Origin: Candidatus Palauibacter poriticola
GTDB lineage: Bacteria; Gemmatimonadota; Gemmatimonadetes; Palauibacterales; Palauibacteraceae
Reading direction: 5' to 3'
NCBI GenBank assembly: GCA_012270965.1
Contig: JAAXHJ010000094.1
Location: 1-39,003, forward strand
Length of the DNA stretch: 39,003 nt
In this document: positions 1 to 8,480 of the stretch, piece after piece
Numbering within the stretch: the stretch's first letter is position 1
Layout: every line of letters starts with the position of its first letter
Notes under the pieces: model-generated
What the model was told of the DNA's origin: nothing
Databases searched by the model: none
What the model saw: only the letters and a program-made list of their open reading frames with translations
Program-made: the position numbers and the translations under genes

Positions 1-2
1 CC

Positions 3-248
3 TTGCCCCTCGACCCCGCTTGGGAGGCGACATTGGAGGAGATCCGACTCACAGGCCCCGAAGGCGAGGTTCGCCAGGGCATTGACGAGAACCGGCCGAT
101 CACGGTCGTCACGGATCGCCGCACAGGTCGCGTCCGGGCGATTCTGCACGACGCGAACGGGCGGCTGCCCGACGCGCTGGCAGACCCCGCCATATTCGAG
201 ACATCCACGGCCCCGAACCTGCGCGGAGCGCTCAGGGGCGTTCGATAG
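3..248 (+). CDS. C-terminal end of an unrecognised protein (5'-truncated by the window)
   Basis: The reading frame is open from the first bases and ends at TAG 246-248, so this is probably the tail of a gene that begins outside the window. The visible 81 residues are soluble and mixed in charge. They contain a segment reading RRTGRVRAILHDANGRLPD and give no motif I recognise. The TTG at position 3 is merely the first possible start codon and should not be taken as the true start. It converges on the propeller gene at 400-1623. The function is unknown. Confidence 0.5.
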   Translation: MPLDPAWEATLEEIRLTGPEGEVRQGIDENRPITVVTDRRTGRVRAILHDANGRLPDALADPAIFETSTAPNLRGALRGVR

Positions 249-399
249 CGGTGGCCCCAATGCCGACAAGTCGCTCGGCAGTGCCCACCCGTGGCGGCAT
301 GAAGTTGGCATGCTTTCCCCGGAGGCCACCGTGGCGCCCGACCACGGGCGTCGCGACGACGACCGGCACGACGGAGCGTCCGACGGTCGCCACGGGCTG
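249..399. other. Convergent intergenic gap with a small hairpin
   Basis: This 151-bp gap lies between two convergent genes and holds no convincing gene. A short GC-rich inverted repeat (CGCCCG 335-340 and CGGGCG 345-350, loop ACCA) could act as a bidirectional transcription stop, but it has no T-tract. The terminator role is inference. Confidence 0.3.
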
Positions 400-1623
400 T
401 CAGGCGCCGTCCGTCGTCCCGGCGGGCAGAAGCTCGTACAGGACGAGGCTCTCCACGCCCGTCTCATCCCGGAACACGCCCAGCGCGCGGCCCTGTGCCA
501 CGTCCAGGAGCCGGACACCCCGCGGTGCCCGCACGTCCCCGAGCCAGATGCCGTCGGGAGCGAGAATCGAATAACCGGACACGCCGACGAGCTGCGCGCC
601 AATGGTATGGTGGCCCAGCCACACCCGGCCCTCTCGATCCCCAAACAGCCGGGTGAAGAGGGGGAGGGGCTCGTCCTCTTGGAGCTCATACCGGGCAAGG
701 GACCTCCGCACGAGTTCCTCGAACTCGGTCTCGGATTGGATATGCGGGTTTGCCGGACGGAGCCTGGTTCGCATCGAGGACGCGAACCGCTGCCAGTCCT
801 CCTCGTCCGGATAGGCCGGAGACGAGCGCCAGCGCGCGATCTGGCGCACCGTCCCGTCCGGATTCCGCCACGTGACCTCCGGCCGGTCGGTGCGCGCGTA
901 CACGAACCTCCCCGCGGCGGCGGTTACCGTGCCGCCCGTCTCGAATGGGTTGAACGGGCCCTCGCGGGGCGAGCGGCGCACCCAGTCGTACGCCCCGACC
1001 GTATCCACGACGCCGGCGTCGATGTCGAAGCGGACCATGTGTCCCCGCAGCCAAGCTTCCGCGAACCCGGGCATGTAGGAACTACTCGCCATCAACGGGT
1101 GCCCGTCGGCGTCGATCCCGACTAAGCCCAGGCTTCTGTTGAGGAGACGCGTATCCACCTCCCGCACGACGGCGCCGCCGGCGAAGAAGGTGAGTCGCGC
1201 GTGCCCGCGGTCGTCCACCAGGAGCGTGTCTCCGCCGAGGGAGAACACGGCCGCGGGGCGGTCAAGTTCACCGGGACCGTCTCCGCGACCCGCGAGTAGC
1301 CCCCGGAAGGTTCCGTCCGGAGCGACCAGAACGAGTTCCGCGTTCAGGGCGTCGATTACCGCCGCGCTCCCTTCCGGGAGCAGGGTGCCCCGCCAGATGC
1401 TCCGGAACGGATAGTCTTCCGGCCCGGCCCCGTATTGGTACAGGGGCTGCGACGAGAAGACGAAGGGACCCGCGCGTTCCGGCGTCGTCCCGTATTCGAC
1501 GAGGCGAATCCCGGCACTGTCCCGTACGGAGAGCGCGGAGTCCGGCACGGCATCCGGCGCGCATGCGGCCGCCGCGCAGTTCAGGATACAGGAGAGGGAA
1601 TGGACGGCGGCGCGGAACTTCAT
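400..1623 (-). CDS. Six-bladed beta-propeller protein, probable lipoprotein
   Basis: The product is a 407-residue exported protein with a hydrophobic N-terminus containing Cys residues (LNCAAAACAPD), which suggests a lipoprotein signal although the lipobox is imperfect. The body has repeated blade-like segments (for example VIDALNAELVLVAPDGTF and GRGDGPGELDRPAAVFSL). The phrase GDGPGEL followed by a short hydrophobic strand is typical of the 6-bladed propeller/NHL-like family common in Gemmatimonadota. I chose the ATG at 1623 over the upstream ATG at 1662 because a strong AAGGGAGG ribosome site lies just before it and the signal peptide then starts with MKFRAAVH. The gene is transcribed away from the asparaginase at 1875. 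The ligand and function are unknown. It is one of five related proteins in this window. Confidence 0.8.
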   Translation of the reverse strand: MKFRAAVHSLSCILNCAAAACAPDAVPDSALSVRDSAGIRLVEYGTTPERAGPFVFSSQPLYQYGAGPEDYPFRSIWRGTLLPEGSAAVIDALNAELVLVAPDGTFRGLLAGRGDGPGELDRPAAVFSLGGDTLLVDDRGHARLTFFAGGAVVREVDTRLLNRSLGLVGIDADGHPLMASSSYMPGFAEAWLRGHMVRFDIDAGVVDTVGAYDWVRRSPREGPFNPFETGGTVTAAAGRFVYARTDRPEVTWRNPDGTVRQIARWRSSPAYPDEEDWQRFASSMRTRLRPANPHIQSETEFEELVRRSLARYELQEDEPLPLFTRLFGDREGRVWLGHHTIGAQLVGVSGYSILAPDGIWLGDVRAPRGVRLLDVAQGRALGVFRDETGVESLVLYELLPAGTTDGA

Positions 1624-1874
1624 GAGGCCTCCCTTCGCGAGCGGGGCACACTTCGATCTCACCTCTCAAGGACGCTGTGACGTGCTGGTGGGTTGCACGT
1701 TGCCTCCCGAGGGTCCTCCGAGCCGGCCTGCGGGAGGCGCACCGGACTACCACCGGACGATGGGCCGGCTCCGGACCGCGGGCACCCGTGGGTTCGCAAC
1801 GGACGCTGGCGGGAGTTACCGGTGTCGCGCCAGTTTGGGGCAGGGAAGAGTCACACCAGCCAACGGGGGATGAG

Positions 1875-3074
1875 ATGTCCGAGATGAATCGTCGCGGTTT
1901 CATCGGTCGTGGTCTAAGTCTGGGCGCGGCTGCGGCCGTCGCGGGATCCGTGCCCGCGCGGGCGTCGGCCAGCGGGACGGGCCCGTCGCTGCGGTCGAGC
2001 GGGCGCGCCATGACGCCGATGATGATCACGAGCCACACGAACGACACGGGGCGGCGCGCGGCCACGGCGGCGTGGCAGGTCCTGTCGGGCGGCGGTGCGG
2101 CGATGGACGCGGTCGAGCGCGGCGCGAACATCATCGAACTTGATCCCGACGGGACGGGCGTCGGCTGGGGCGGCCTCCCCAACGCCGACGGGGTCGTGCA
2201 GCTCGACGCCTCCGTGATGGACGGGGCCACGTACAACGCCGGCTCGGTGGCCGGGATCGAGGGCATCCGCACCCCGGCCTCGGTGGCCCGCCTCGTCATG
2301 GAGCGCACCGATCACGTGATGCTCATCGGCAAGTATGCCCAGGAGTTCGCGGTCGGCTTTGGGTTCGAGGTGCAAGATCTGATGACGCCGAAATCGCGCG
2401 AGGTCTGGCTCCGTTGGCGCGAGCGTCTTTCAGACACGGACGACTGGGGGCCCCCGGACCACCTGCGGCGTCCGCGTGACGGCTCCGGCGGCGAGGGTCG
2501 TGCGGACGCCGGCTTCGGCGAAGCGGCGATCCGGCGCGAGGCGCAGGAGTGGGCCGAACTCCTCGACCTCCCCGGCCGCAGCGGCCCGGACCGGGACTAC
2601 GTTCTGGCCGAGGCGCTCATCCACCGCTACGGGACGACGAACGTGCTCGCGGTCGACGCGGAGGGGAACGTCTCCGGCATCACGACGACGAGCGGGCTCG
2701 CGTGGAAGGTTCCGGGCCGCGTGGGCGACTCGCCGATCATCGGCGCCGGCCTGTACGTGGACAACGACATCGGCGCCGCCGCCGTCACGGGGCGGGGCGA
2801 GGACGTGATCAAGTCCTGTGCCGGATACTACGTCGTCTCGCGGATGGGTGCGGGGCGCACGCCGCAGCAGGCGTGCGAGGATGCGGTCGCGATGATCCGG
2901 CACAAGTACCGGAACGTGAACCCCGAGTTCATCCCCTCCGAGAAGTTCGTCGCGATCAATAAGGCCGGGGACCACGGCTGCGCCTGGATGCCCTTCCGCG
3001 ACGCCGCGCCGCGCATGACGGTGGCGAACGCGGACGGGATCCACACGTACGAGGGCGTGAGCGTCGCCGACTGA
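1875..3074 (+). CDS. Tat-exported N4-(beta-N-acetylglucosaminyl)-L-asparaginase-like Ntn hydrolase
   Basis: This is a 399-residue Ntn-hydrolase of the glycosylasparaginase (asparaginase 2) family. The family cleaves Asn-linked amide bonds and autoprocesses at a Thr that becomes the N-terminal nucleophile. The candidate nucleophile is T254 in YGTTNVLAVD, followed by the family block GRVGDSPIIGAGLYVDN and GAAAVTGRGED at about 281-310. The usual HDT before the nucleophile reads YGT here. The N-terminus carries a twin-arginine motif (NRRGFIGRG) and an Ala-rich hydrophobic stretch, so export folded through Tat is expected. A charged insert at about 181-230 precedes the nucleophile. The start at 1875 follows a GGGGGA site; a longer open frame upstream lacks any signal-like start. 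Glycoasparagine or isoaspartyl/plain asparagine substrates are all possible. Confidence 0.85.
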   Translation: MSEMNRRGFIGRGLSLGAAAAVAGSVPARASASGTGPSLRSSGRAMTPMMITSHTNDTGRRAATAAWQVLSGGGAAMDAVERGANIIELDPDGTGVGWGGLPNADGVVQLDASVMDGATYNAGSVAGIEGIRTPASVARLVMERTDHVMLIGKYAQEFAVGFGFEVQDLMTPKSREVWLRWRERLSDTDDWGPPDHLRRPRDGSGGEGRADAGFGEAAIRREAQEWAELLDLPGRSGPDRDYVLAEALIHRYGTTNVLAVDAEGNVSGITTTSGLAWKVPGRVGDSPIIGAGLYVDNDIGAAAVTGRGEDVIKSCAGYYVVSRMGAGRTPQQACEDAVAMIRHKYRNVNPEFIPSEKFVAINKAGDHGCAWMPFRDAAPRMTVANADGIHTYEGVSVAD

Positions 3075-3105
3075 CGAGACGCCCGGCCCGGACCCCGCGT
3101 CCGCC

Positions 3106-3561
3106 GTGTCCGAAGTGACCGCGATCGTCAGGGAAGCGGGCCTCGAGGATGTCGACCGCCTCGCGCCGCTGTTCGACGGGTATCGCCAGTTCTACCGGCA
3201 ACCGGCGGATCTGGAGGGTGCCCGCCGCTTCCTGGCCGCGCGTCTCGGAGCCGGCGAGTCGCGCGTCTTCGTGGCGGAGACCGGGGACGGCTGGCCGCTG
3301 GGGTTCGTGCAGTTGTTCCCGTCCTTCTCCTCCGTCTCGATGAGACGGCTGTGGATCCTCAACGACCTCTTCGTCGCGCCGGACGCGCGCCGGTCCGGAG
3401 TCGCGCGCATCCTCATGGACCGCGCGCGGGAACTCGCGGTTGAAACCGGCGCCAAGGGCCTCATCCTAGAGACCGAGCCGCACAACGGGCCCGCCAAGCG
3501 ACTGTACGAAGACTTGGGCTGGGCGCTCGACGGCACCGACCACTACGAGCTGCTCGTGTGA
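3106..3561 (+). CDS. GNAT-family N-acetyltransferase
   Basis: The product is a 151-residue single-domain acetyltransferase. The central strand and acetyl-CoA loop are visible as LNDLFVAPDARRSGVARIL, matching the GNAT motif A pattern (R/Q-x-x-G-x-A/G), followed by NGPAKRLYEDLGW, the usual motif B. The family transfers acetyl groups from acetyl-CoA to amines; the substrate here cannot be read. The start is a GTG at 3106, 31 bp after the asparaginase stop, with no good ribosome site; a second GTG at 3115 is possible. Its stop overlaps the start of the next gene by four bases, so the two are probably translated together. Confidence 0.8.
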   Translation: MSEVTAIVREAGLEDVDRLAPLFDGYRQFYRQPADLEGARRFLAARLGAGESRVFVAETGDGWPLGFVQLFPSFSSVSMRRLWILNDLFVAPDARRSGVARILMDRARELAVETGAKGLILETEPHNGPAKRLYEDLGWALDGTDHYELLV

Positions 3562-4085
3562 ACCCCCGCGTGAACGCTCCGCCGAGCCCTCGGGTGAACA
3601 CTCCTTTGAGGCACCGGGTGAACGGTCCGTTGCGCGCGGTGGCACCGGCGGTGGTGCTGCCCGCGCTGGCGGCCTTCGCATGCGCTGCGGGCTCCGCACC
3701 GCGATCTGCGGATGAGGGATCCGACCCAGCATTGCGGCTCTCGCTCTCCACGGGCGAGGGGTCGCCGCCGGCGGGCGCGCCCGTCGTGCTCGAACTGACC
3801 GGCACGAACGACGGCCAGGCGACACTCATCCTCGATTTCCCCGACGCGCAGCGCTACGACTTCGAGGTAATCTCGGAGGATGGGGCCGTCGTCTGGCGTT
3901 GGGCGGAGGGCAGGTTCTTCGCCCAGGTGCTGGGACGCGAGACGCTGGAGCCCGGCGCCTCGCTGCGCTGGAGCGCGAGCATCGAAGCCGGGCTGCCGGC
4001 CGGCGTCTACCGCGTCCTTGCCACACTCACCACGGTGGAGCCTCGCGCCGTCGAGGCCACGCTCACCGTCCTTCCCCGGAGTTAG
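3558..4085 (+). CDS. Exported protein with a BsuPI-like (proteinase inhibitor) domain
   Basis: The product is a 175-residue secreted protein. After a signal peptide (about residues 27-45, ending near a Cys in AAFACAAGS, a poor lipobox), the domain at about 60-172 matches the BsuPI fold family by eye: a beta-strand run with FPDAQRYDFEVISEDGAVVWRW, then FFAQVLGRETLEPGASLRW and AGVYRVLATLTT. BsuPI is the Bacillus intracellular proteinase inhibitor; most homologues have unknown targets, so inhibition is inference. The first GTG overlaps the preceding TGA, and three further in-frame GTG-AAC codon pairs follow (3570, 3594, 3618), so the exact start is uncertain. A peptidase gene lies directly downstream. 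Confidence 0.7.
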   Translation: MNPRVNAPPSPRVNTPLRHRVNGPLRAVAPAVVLPALAAFACAAGSAPRSADEGSDPALRLSLSTGEGSPPAGAPVVLELTGTNDGQATLILDFPDAQRYDFEVISEDGAVVWRWAEGRFFAQVLGRETLEPGASLRWSASIEAGLPAGVYRVLATLTTVEPRAVEATLTVLPRS

Positions 4086-4102
4086 GTTCATTGAACGACA
4101 CG

Positions 4103-5884
4103 ATGCGGGCCGGGCCCGCCGCGGACCCTGACGCGCTCGAACCCGATCTCCTGCGGGCCGTCTCCTTCGACGCGGGGTGGTCGCTGCTCGAACGCTTCTC
4201 GGGCCTCGTACGAGAGTCCGGGAGCGACGACGAGCACGTCGCGGCCGAGTACATCGCCGCCGAGCTGGAGCGGTTGGGCGTGCCGTTCGAGATGCACGAG
4301 CCCGACCTCTACCTCTCCCTCCCGCGCGAGTCCTCCGTCGAGTGGCGCGGCGGGTCGATCCGTGCCAAGCCGCCGTCCTTCGCGGTGCCGACGGCGGAGG
4401 GCGGGCTCGAGGGGGAACTCGTCTACGTTCCGGCCGCGGCCGCGACGGGGCCGCGAGACCTGTTCGCCAAACGGCTCGACGGCGACCTGCCCGACGTGGC
4501 CGGCAAGATCGTGCTCAGCGAGGGATACGCGATGCCGGGCATGGTTTCCGCCTTCGAGGCGGCGGAGGCGGTGGGACAGGTCTTCATCAATCCCGGACGG
4601 AACATCCACTGGGGGATCTGCACGCCGATCTGGGGTACGCCGACGACCGGGAATCTCCCCACGAAGCCCGGGACGCCCGTGGTCGCGGTCAACCACGCCG
4701 ATGGAGAGCGGCTGAGGGAGGCCGTGGGCGACACCGTCCGGCTGGAGGTTCGGCTGGAGGAGGGCTGGTATCCGTGCAAGCTGCCCGTGGTGCACATCGC
4801 CGGCGCGACGGAGGAGTTCATGCTCGTGCATGGACACTACGACTCGTGGGGCGTCGGGATCGGCGACAACGCGGTCGGCGATGCGACGCTGCTCGAACTC
4901 GCCCGGATATTCCATGCGGAGGCCGGGCGGCTGCGGCGCTCGCTGCGCATCGCCTGGTGGCCGGCGCACTCGACGGGGCGCTACGGCGGCTCGACCTGGT
5001 ATGCCGACACGCACGCGCTGGAACTTCGCCGGCGCTGCGTGGGCGCGATCAACATCGACTCGCCGGGCTGCTGGCACGCGACGGAGTATGACGACGTGAT
5101 GTGGATGGCCGAGGCGGGGCCGCTGTGCGCGCGCGCGATCGCGGACGTGACGGGAAAGACCGCGAAACGGCTGCGGCCGCTGCGGGCCGGCGACTATTCC
5201 TTCAATCAGATCGGGCTCACCTCGTTCTACATGCTGCTCTCGAACATTCCGGCGGACGAGCGCGAGGCGCTCGGCTTCTATCCCACGGGCGGCTGCGGGG
5301 GCAACATCGCGTGGCACACCGAAGACGACGTCATGGCCGTCGCCGAACGGGAGAACCTCGAGCGCGACTTGGGCGTGTACGTCGCCTCGATCGCGCGGGT
5401 GCTCAACTCGCGCATCCTGCCGTACGACTTCCGCGAGACTGTCTCGGAGCTGGCGGGCTTCGTCGGCGGCTACGTGGAAGCGGCGGGGGATCTGCTCGAC
5501 CTCGGTCCGGTTCGTGCCGAACTCGAAGCGCTGGGAGCCGCGCTGGACGACCTGTACTCCACGGTTGGCCGGGGTCGGCTGGATGTGGCGGCGGCCGCGG
5601 CCGTGAACGAACTGTTCCTCGAGTTGTCCCGCATCTTGGTGCCGATCGGCTACGCGGCGGGAGGGCCGTTCGATCACGATCCGGCCCTGCCCCGGACGCC
5701 GATCCCGCGGTTGGCCCGGGTGGCCGAGCTGCCGGGCCTCGCGGCGGCCGGCTCCGACGTGCTGCCCTTCCTCGTGAACGAAGTGCGTCGCGAGGCGAAC
5801 CACGTGGCGAACGGGTTTCACGAGGCGGCCCGGGCGGTGGGACGCGTGCTGGCGCAGTTGACGGCCCCGGCGCCGGCGGGCTGA
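4103..5884 (+). CDS. M28-family peptidase-like protein with PA domain and altered catalytic pair
   Basis: The product is a 593-residue cytoplasmic-looking protein with no signal peptide. It resembles M28 aminopeptidases/glutamate carboxypeptidases: a PA-type insert at about 100-230 (DVAGKIVLSEGYAMPG), then the zinc-site block GHYDSWGVGIGDNAVGDA (H245, D255), D319 in INIDSPG and H405 in NIAWHTEDD. The segment where M28 enzymes carry the catalytic/ligand Glu-Glu reads WWPAHSTGRYGGSTWY, so HS (289-290) replaces EE. This may define a distinct subfamily with changed metal use or chemistry. The C-terminal ~170 residues are helical and resemble the dimerisation region of this family. The ATG at 4103 is used here; a TTG at 4091 is the alternative. 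It belongs to the packed run ending in the symporter. Confidence 0.8.
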   Translation: MRAGPAADPDALEPDLLRAVSFDAGWSLLERFSGLVRESGSDDEHVAAEYIAAELERLGVPFEMHEPDLYLSLPRESSVEWRGGSIRAKPPSFAVPTAEGGLEGELVYVPAAAATGPRDLFAKRLDGDLPDVAGKIVLSEGYAMPGMVSAFEAAEAVGQVFINPGRNIHWGICTPIWGTPTTGNLPTKPGTPVVAVNHADGERLREAVGDTVRLEVRLEEGWYPCKLPVVHIAGATEEFMLVHGHYDSWGVGIGDNAVGDATLLELARIFHAEAGRLRRSLRIAWWPAHSTGRYGGSTWYADTHALELRRRCVGAINIDSPGCWHATEYDDVMWMAEAGPLCARAIADVTGKTAKRLRPLRAGDYSFNQIGLTSFYMLLSNIPADEREALGFYPTGGCGGNIAWHTEDDVMAVAERENLERDLGVYVASIARVLNSRILPYDFRETVSELAGFVGGYVEAAGDLLDLGPVRAELEALGAALDDLYSTVGRGRLDVAAAAAVNELFLELSRILVPIGYAAGGPFDHDPALPRTPIPRLARVAELPGLAAAGSDVLPFLVNEVRREANHVANGFHEAARAVGRVLAQLTAPAPAG

Positions 5885-5889
5885 CGACG

Positions 5890-6621
5890 GTGCGGCGCCC
5901 GAGGGGAGAAGCGGCGCGAGCCTCCGCGCCGGCGGTGCGCCCACTCTCGGCGGCGCTGGCGGGCCTATCTGCGGCCGCGCTGGCGGCCCTGCCCGCGGCG
6001 GTGCCGGCGGCGGCGCAGACGACCGACACGGTGTTCGTCCGGCTGGATGCCGACGGCGCGGCCCACGTGCGACAGCGTCTCCAGCCCGATGGCGGCGCGG
6101 TGCGGGCCTTCGCCCTCCGGATCGAGCACCAGGTGCTGTCGCTGGCGGAGACGGTCGGGGACGGCGGCCTCCCGCCCGTCGCCGGTGCGGCGCTGACGAC
6201 GGTCGACGGGGCGTACCGCATCGACGCGGCCTCCGACGCGCCGGTCGTCGTGTCCTACACCGTCCGGAATCCGGTACGCGGACGGCTGGATCGGATCCCC
6301 CTCTTCGTCGCCGCCCGCGAAGCTGAGGAGACCGTCGTACGCGAGGTCACGGCGCCGTGGCTCATTCGCCTGGAGGGGGATCCGGACGTGCTCGCCGCGC
6401 TGGACCTGTCGACCAGCCTGCCGCGCTTCGTCCGGGTCGGCGATGAAGCCGTGACGGCCACCCTGTCGAGCGTGCCGGGGCTGCTCCGGCTGTCCCGCGG
6501 GGGCGCGCTCTCGTTCGCGCGCATCGCCGACCTCGCGGTCCTCGCGCTACTGCTGGCCGCCGCGATCTGGACGTGGCGGAACGCGCGAGTCGGCCGCGAA
6601 GGCGCCCGGGCCTCGCCATGA
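5890..6621 (+). CDS. Membrane-anchored exported protein of unknown function
   Basis: The product is a 243-residue protein starting with GTG at 5890, five bases after the peptidase stop. It has an Arg-rich start, an Ala/Leu signal sequence (about 18-45, cleaved near AAAQTTD), a roughly 150-residue beta-rich extracytoplasmic part, and a C-terminal membrane helix (LAVLALLLAAAIWTW) followed by a positive tail. That is the layout of a type I anchored envelope protein. I do not recognise a named domain. Its stop TGA overlaps the ATG of the next small gene (ATGA), indicating translational coupling within the symporter operon. Confidence 0.7.
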   Translation: MRRPRGEAARASAPAVRPLSAALAGLSAAALAALPAAVPAAAQTTDTVFVRLDADGAAHVRQRLQPDGGAVRAFALRIEHQVLSLAETVGDGGLPPVAGAALTTVDGAYRIDAASDAPVVVSYTVRNPVRGRLDRIPLFVAAREAEETVVREVTAPWLIRLEGDPDVLAALDLSTSLPRFVRVGDEAVTATLSSVPGLLRLSRGGALSFARIADLAVLALLLAAAIWTWRNARVGREGARASP

Positions 6622-6995
6622 CGATCATCCTGATCGCGGCGGGCTTCTTCGCCCTCGGCCTTACCGTGATCTTCCTCTTCCGGTTGAGCATCCGAGCCGA
6701 CGACGAGTTGGACCGCCGCTGGGCCGCGGTCGTCGCGCTGCGCGCCGGGCGCGGCGTCCCGCCGTCCACGCCCGCCCCGCCGTCCACGCCGTCCACACCG
6801 GCCGCGGCGTCCACACCGGCCGCGCCGTCCACGCCCGCCGAGCCGCCCGGCCTCGCCGAAGCGCCCGAACTTGCCGAAGCGCCCGAACTCGCCGAAGCGC
6901 CCGAACCCGCCGAGCCGCGCGGACCCGGCGCGACGCCCGGACCCGCTGCGGAGTCCGAACGCGCGACGACGACCGAACCCGCCAAGCCGACATGA
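6618..6995 (+). CDS. Small membrane protein with Pro/Thr/Ala-rich repeat tail, coupled to the symporter
   Basis: The product is a 125-residue protein with one N-terminal membrane helix (TIILIAAGFFALGLTVIFLF), a short charged stretch (RADDELDRRW), then a low-complexity tail built from STPAAP-type units and three copies of LAEAPE. The start overlaps the previous stop (ATGA at 6618-6621) and its stop overlaps the symporter start (ATGA at 6992-6995). Small single-helix proteins encoded next to sodium symporters are often accessory subunits, so a role in symporter assembly or stability is a reasonable inference. The tail resembles a disordered linker reaching into or across the envelope. No sequence family is recognised. 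Confidence 0.7.
   Translation: MTIILIAAGFFALGLTVIFLFRLSIRADDELDRRWAAVVALRAGRGVPPSTPAPPSTPSTPAAASTPAAPSTPAEPPGLAEAPELAEAPELAEAPEPAEPRGPGATPGPAAESERATTTEPAKPT
6851..6910 (+). repeat. In-frame 18-bp tandem repeat in the small membrane protein gene
   Basis: Three near-identical 18-base units (beginning CTCGCCGAAGCGCCCGAA) encode LAEAPE three times, directly after a region of repeated CCGTCCACG/ACACCGG units that encode STP motifs. Repeats of this type change copy number easily by slippage, altering tail length without breaking the frame. Confidence 0.8.
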
Positions 6996-8440
6996 GCAGC
7001 GTTTTTTTCGTCGTGCTCGGGGTCTACGTGGCCATCATCATGGGCATCGCGATCTGGAGCTACTTCCGGACCGAGACCGAAGTCGATTTCCTCGCCGCCG
7101 GCCGCTCGATCGGTCCCATCGTCGGCGGGGCGGTCCTCGCCGCCACGCAGATCTCTGCCGGCACCTTCGTCGGGACCGCCGGCCGCCACTACCTGGCCGG
7201 CGTCTCCTGGGTCTTCCCGTGGCTCGGTCTGTGGACGGGGTGGCTCGTGTGCGCCTTCTTCGTCGCCCCCAAACTGCGGCGTCTCGGCGCGCTCACCGTC
7301 CCCGACTACATCTCCGCCCGCTACGGGAGCCCGAAGGCCGGCGCGCTCGCGGGCGTTCTCATCGTCGTGGCCTACACGATCTACCTCGTGGCGCAGTTCC
7401 AAGCGGGCGGCGAGATTGCTGAAGTCGTGTTCGGCATCCGCCCGCTCACCGCGATGCTCATCATCGTGGCCTCGACCGCGCTCTACACGCTACTCGGCGG
7501 GGTCCGCTCCAGCTCCTACATCGACTTTCTGCAGACGCTGATCATGGTGGGGGCGCTCATCGTGGCCGTCCCCGTCCTCCTCAACCAGGTTGGCGGCGTC
7601 AGCCCGCTCGCGGCAGTCGAGCGGTCGCTCGACTTCCTCGACACGCTCGACGACCGTCTCGTGGGCTGGTACTACTCGCCGCGCGAACTCCTTGCCTTCG
7701 CGATCGCGTTCGGACTCTCGATCGCGGCGGCGCCGTACGAACTCACCCGCTTCTACTCGATGCGGGACGAGCGCACGGTGCGGAAGGCGATCTTCGTGGC
7801 CATCGGCTTCCAGGTGGTGATCGCGACCAGCATCATGTCGATCGGCATGCTCATGCGGGTGCTCTTCCCGAACCTCCCCTCCCAGGACCAGGCGACCGCC
7901 ACCATGGCGCTGCACGTGCTGCCCCCCGTGGTCGGCGCGCTGCTGCTGGTCGCCATGCTGTCGGCGATCATGTCGACCGTGAACTCGATCCTCCTCGTGA
8001 CCGGAGCGGGCGTCGCCCACGACCTGTACGGCAAGTTCATCCGGCCCGACGCGAGCCAGAAACACCTCGTGAACGCGAACCGGGTGGCGATCGTCGTCCT
8101 CGCGATCATCCCCCTCTTCTTCGCACTGCAGAAGCTGGGGGACGTCCAGGGCATCGTTCTGGAACAGGCGAAGTTCATCGCTTCCTTCTTCTTCGTCCCC
8201 ATCGTCATCGGTCTCAACTGGCGGCGGGGAACCGCGAAGGGCGCGATCGCCTCCATGATCGGGGGCTTCCTCGCCTGCCTTGTGTGGACGCTCTGGTTCC
8301 AAGAGCATTACTTCCCCCTGTACGGGATCGACTCCGTCGAACTGGGCGTCGGTGCAAGCCTCATTCTCTTCATCATGGTCTCGCTGATGACGAAACCGAA
8401 TCCCGGCCAAACGCTGGAGCCGTTCTTCGGGGACAAGTGA
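6992..8440 (+). CDS. Sodium:solute symporter family transporter (SSS)
   Basis: The product is a 482-residue polytopic inner-membrane protein with about thirteen hydrophobic helices. Early hallmarks of the SSS family are visible: FLAAGRSIGPIVGGAVLAAT, QISAGTFVGTAG, and LGALTVPDYISARYG. Later helices include ILLVTGAGVAHDLYG near residue 335, another typical SSS segment. The family couples uptake of sugars, amino acids, carboxylates or similar solutes to sodium. The substrate cannot be read from sequence; the neighbouring peptidase, cyclase and amidohydrolase genes suggest a small peptide, amide or amino-acid derivative. The start overlaps the stop of the small membrane protein upstream. Confidence 0.92.
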   Translation: MSSVFFVVLGVYVAIIMGIAIWSYFRTETEVDFLAAGRSIGPIVGGAVLAATQISAGTFVGTAGRHYLAGVSWVFPWLGLWTGWLVCAFFVAPKLRRLGALTVPDYISARYGSPKAGALAGVLIVVAYTIYLVAQFQAGGEIAEVVFGIRPLTAMLIIVASTALYTLLGGVRSSSYIDFLQTLIMVGALIVAVPVLLNQVGGVSPLAAVERSLDFLDTLDDRLVGWYYSPRELLAFAIAFGLSIAAAPYELTRFYSMRDERTVRKAIFVAIGFQVVIATSIMSIGMLMRVLFPNLPSQDQATATMALHVLPPVVGALLLVAMLSAIMSTVNSILLVTGAGVAHDLYGKFIRPDASQKHLVNANRVAIVVLAIIPLFFALQKLGDVQGIVLEQAKFIASFFFVPIVIGLNWRRGTAKGAIASMIGGFLACLVWTLWFQEHYFPLYGIDSVELGVGASLILFIMVSLMTKPNPGQTLEPFFGDK

Positions 8441-8480
8441 CCATGGACCGCAACCCCGCCCGCGGGTCCGCCAACCATAG

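Noticed and set aside
1677..1874. Possible riboswitch or structured leader before the asparaginase gene
   Set aside because: Short inverted pairs exist (CTGGCG with CGCCAG) but they match no riboswitch consensus that I know, including cobalamin, SAM and glycine.
4088..5944. A 618-residue minus-strand open frame opposite the M28-like gene
   Set aside because: An antisense shadow with Arg/His-rich composition; the plus strand shows the metal-site motifs.
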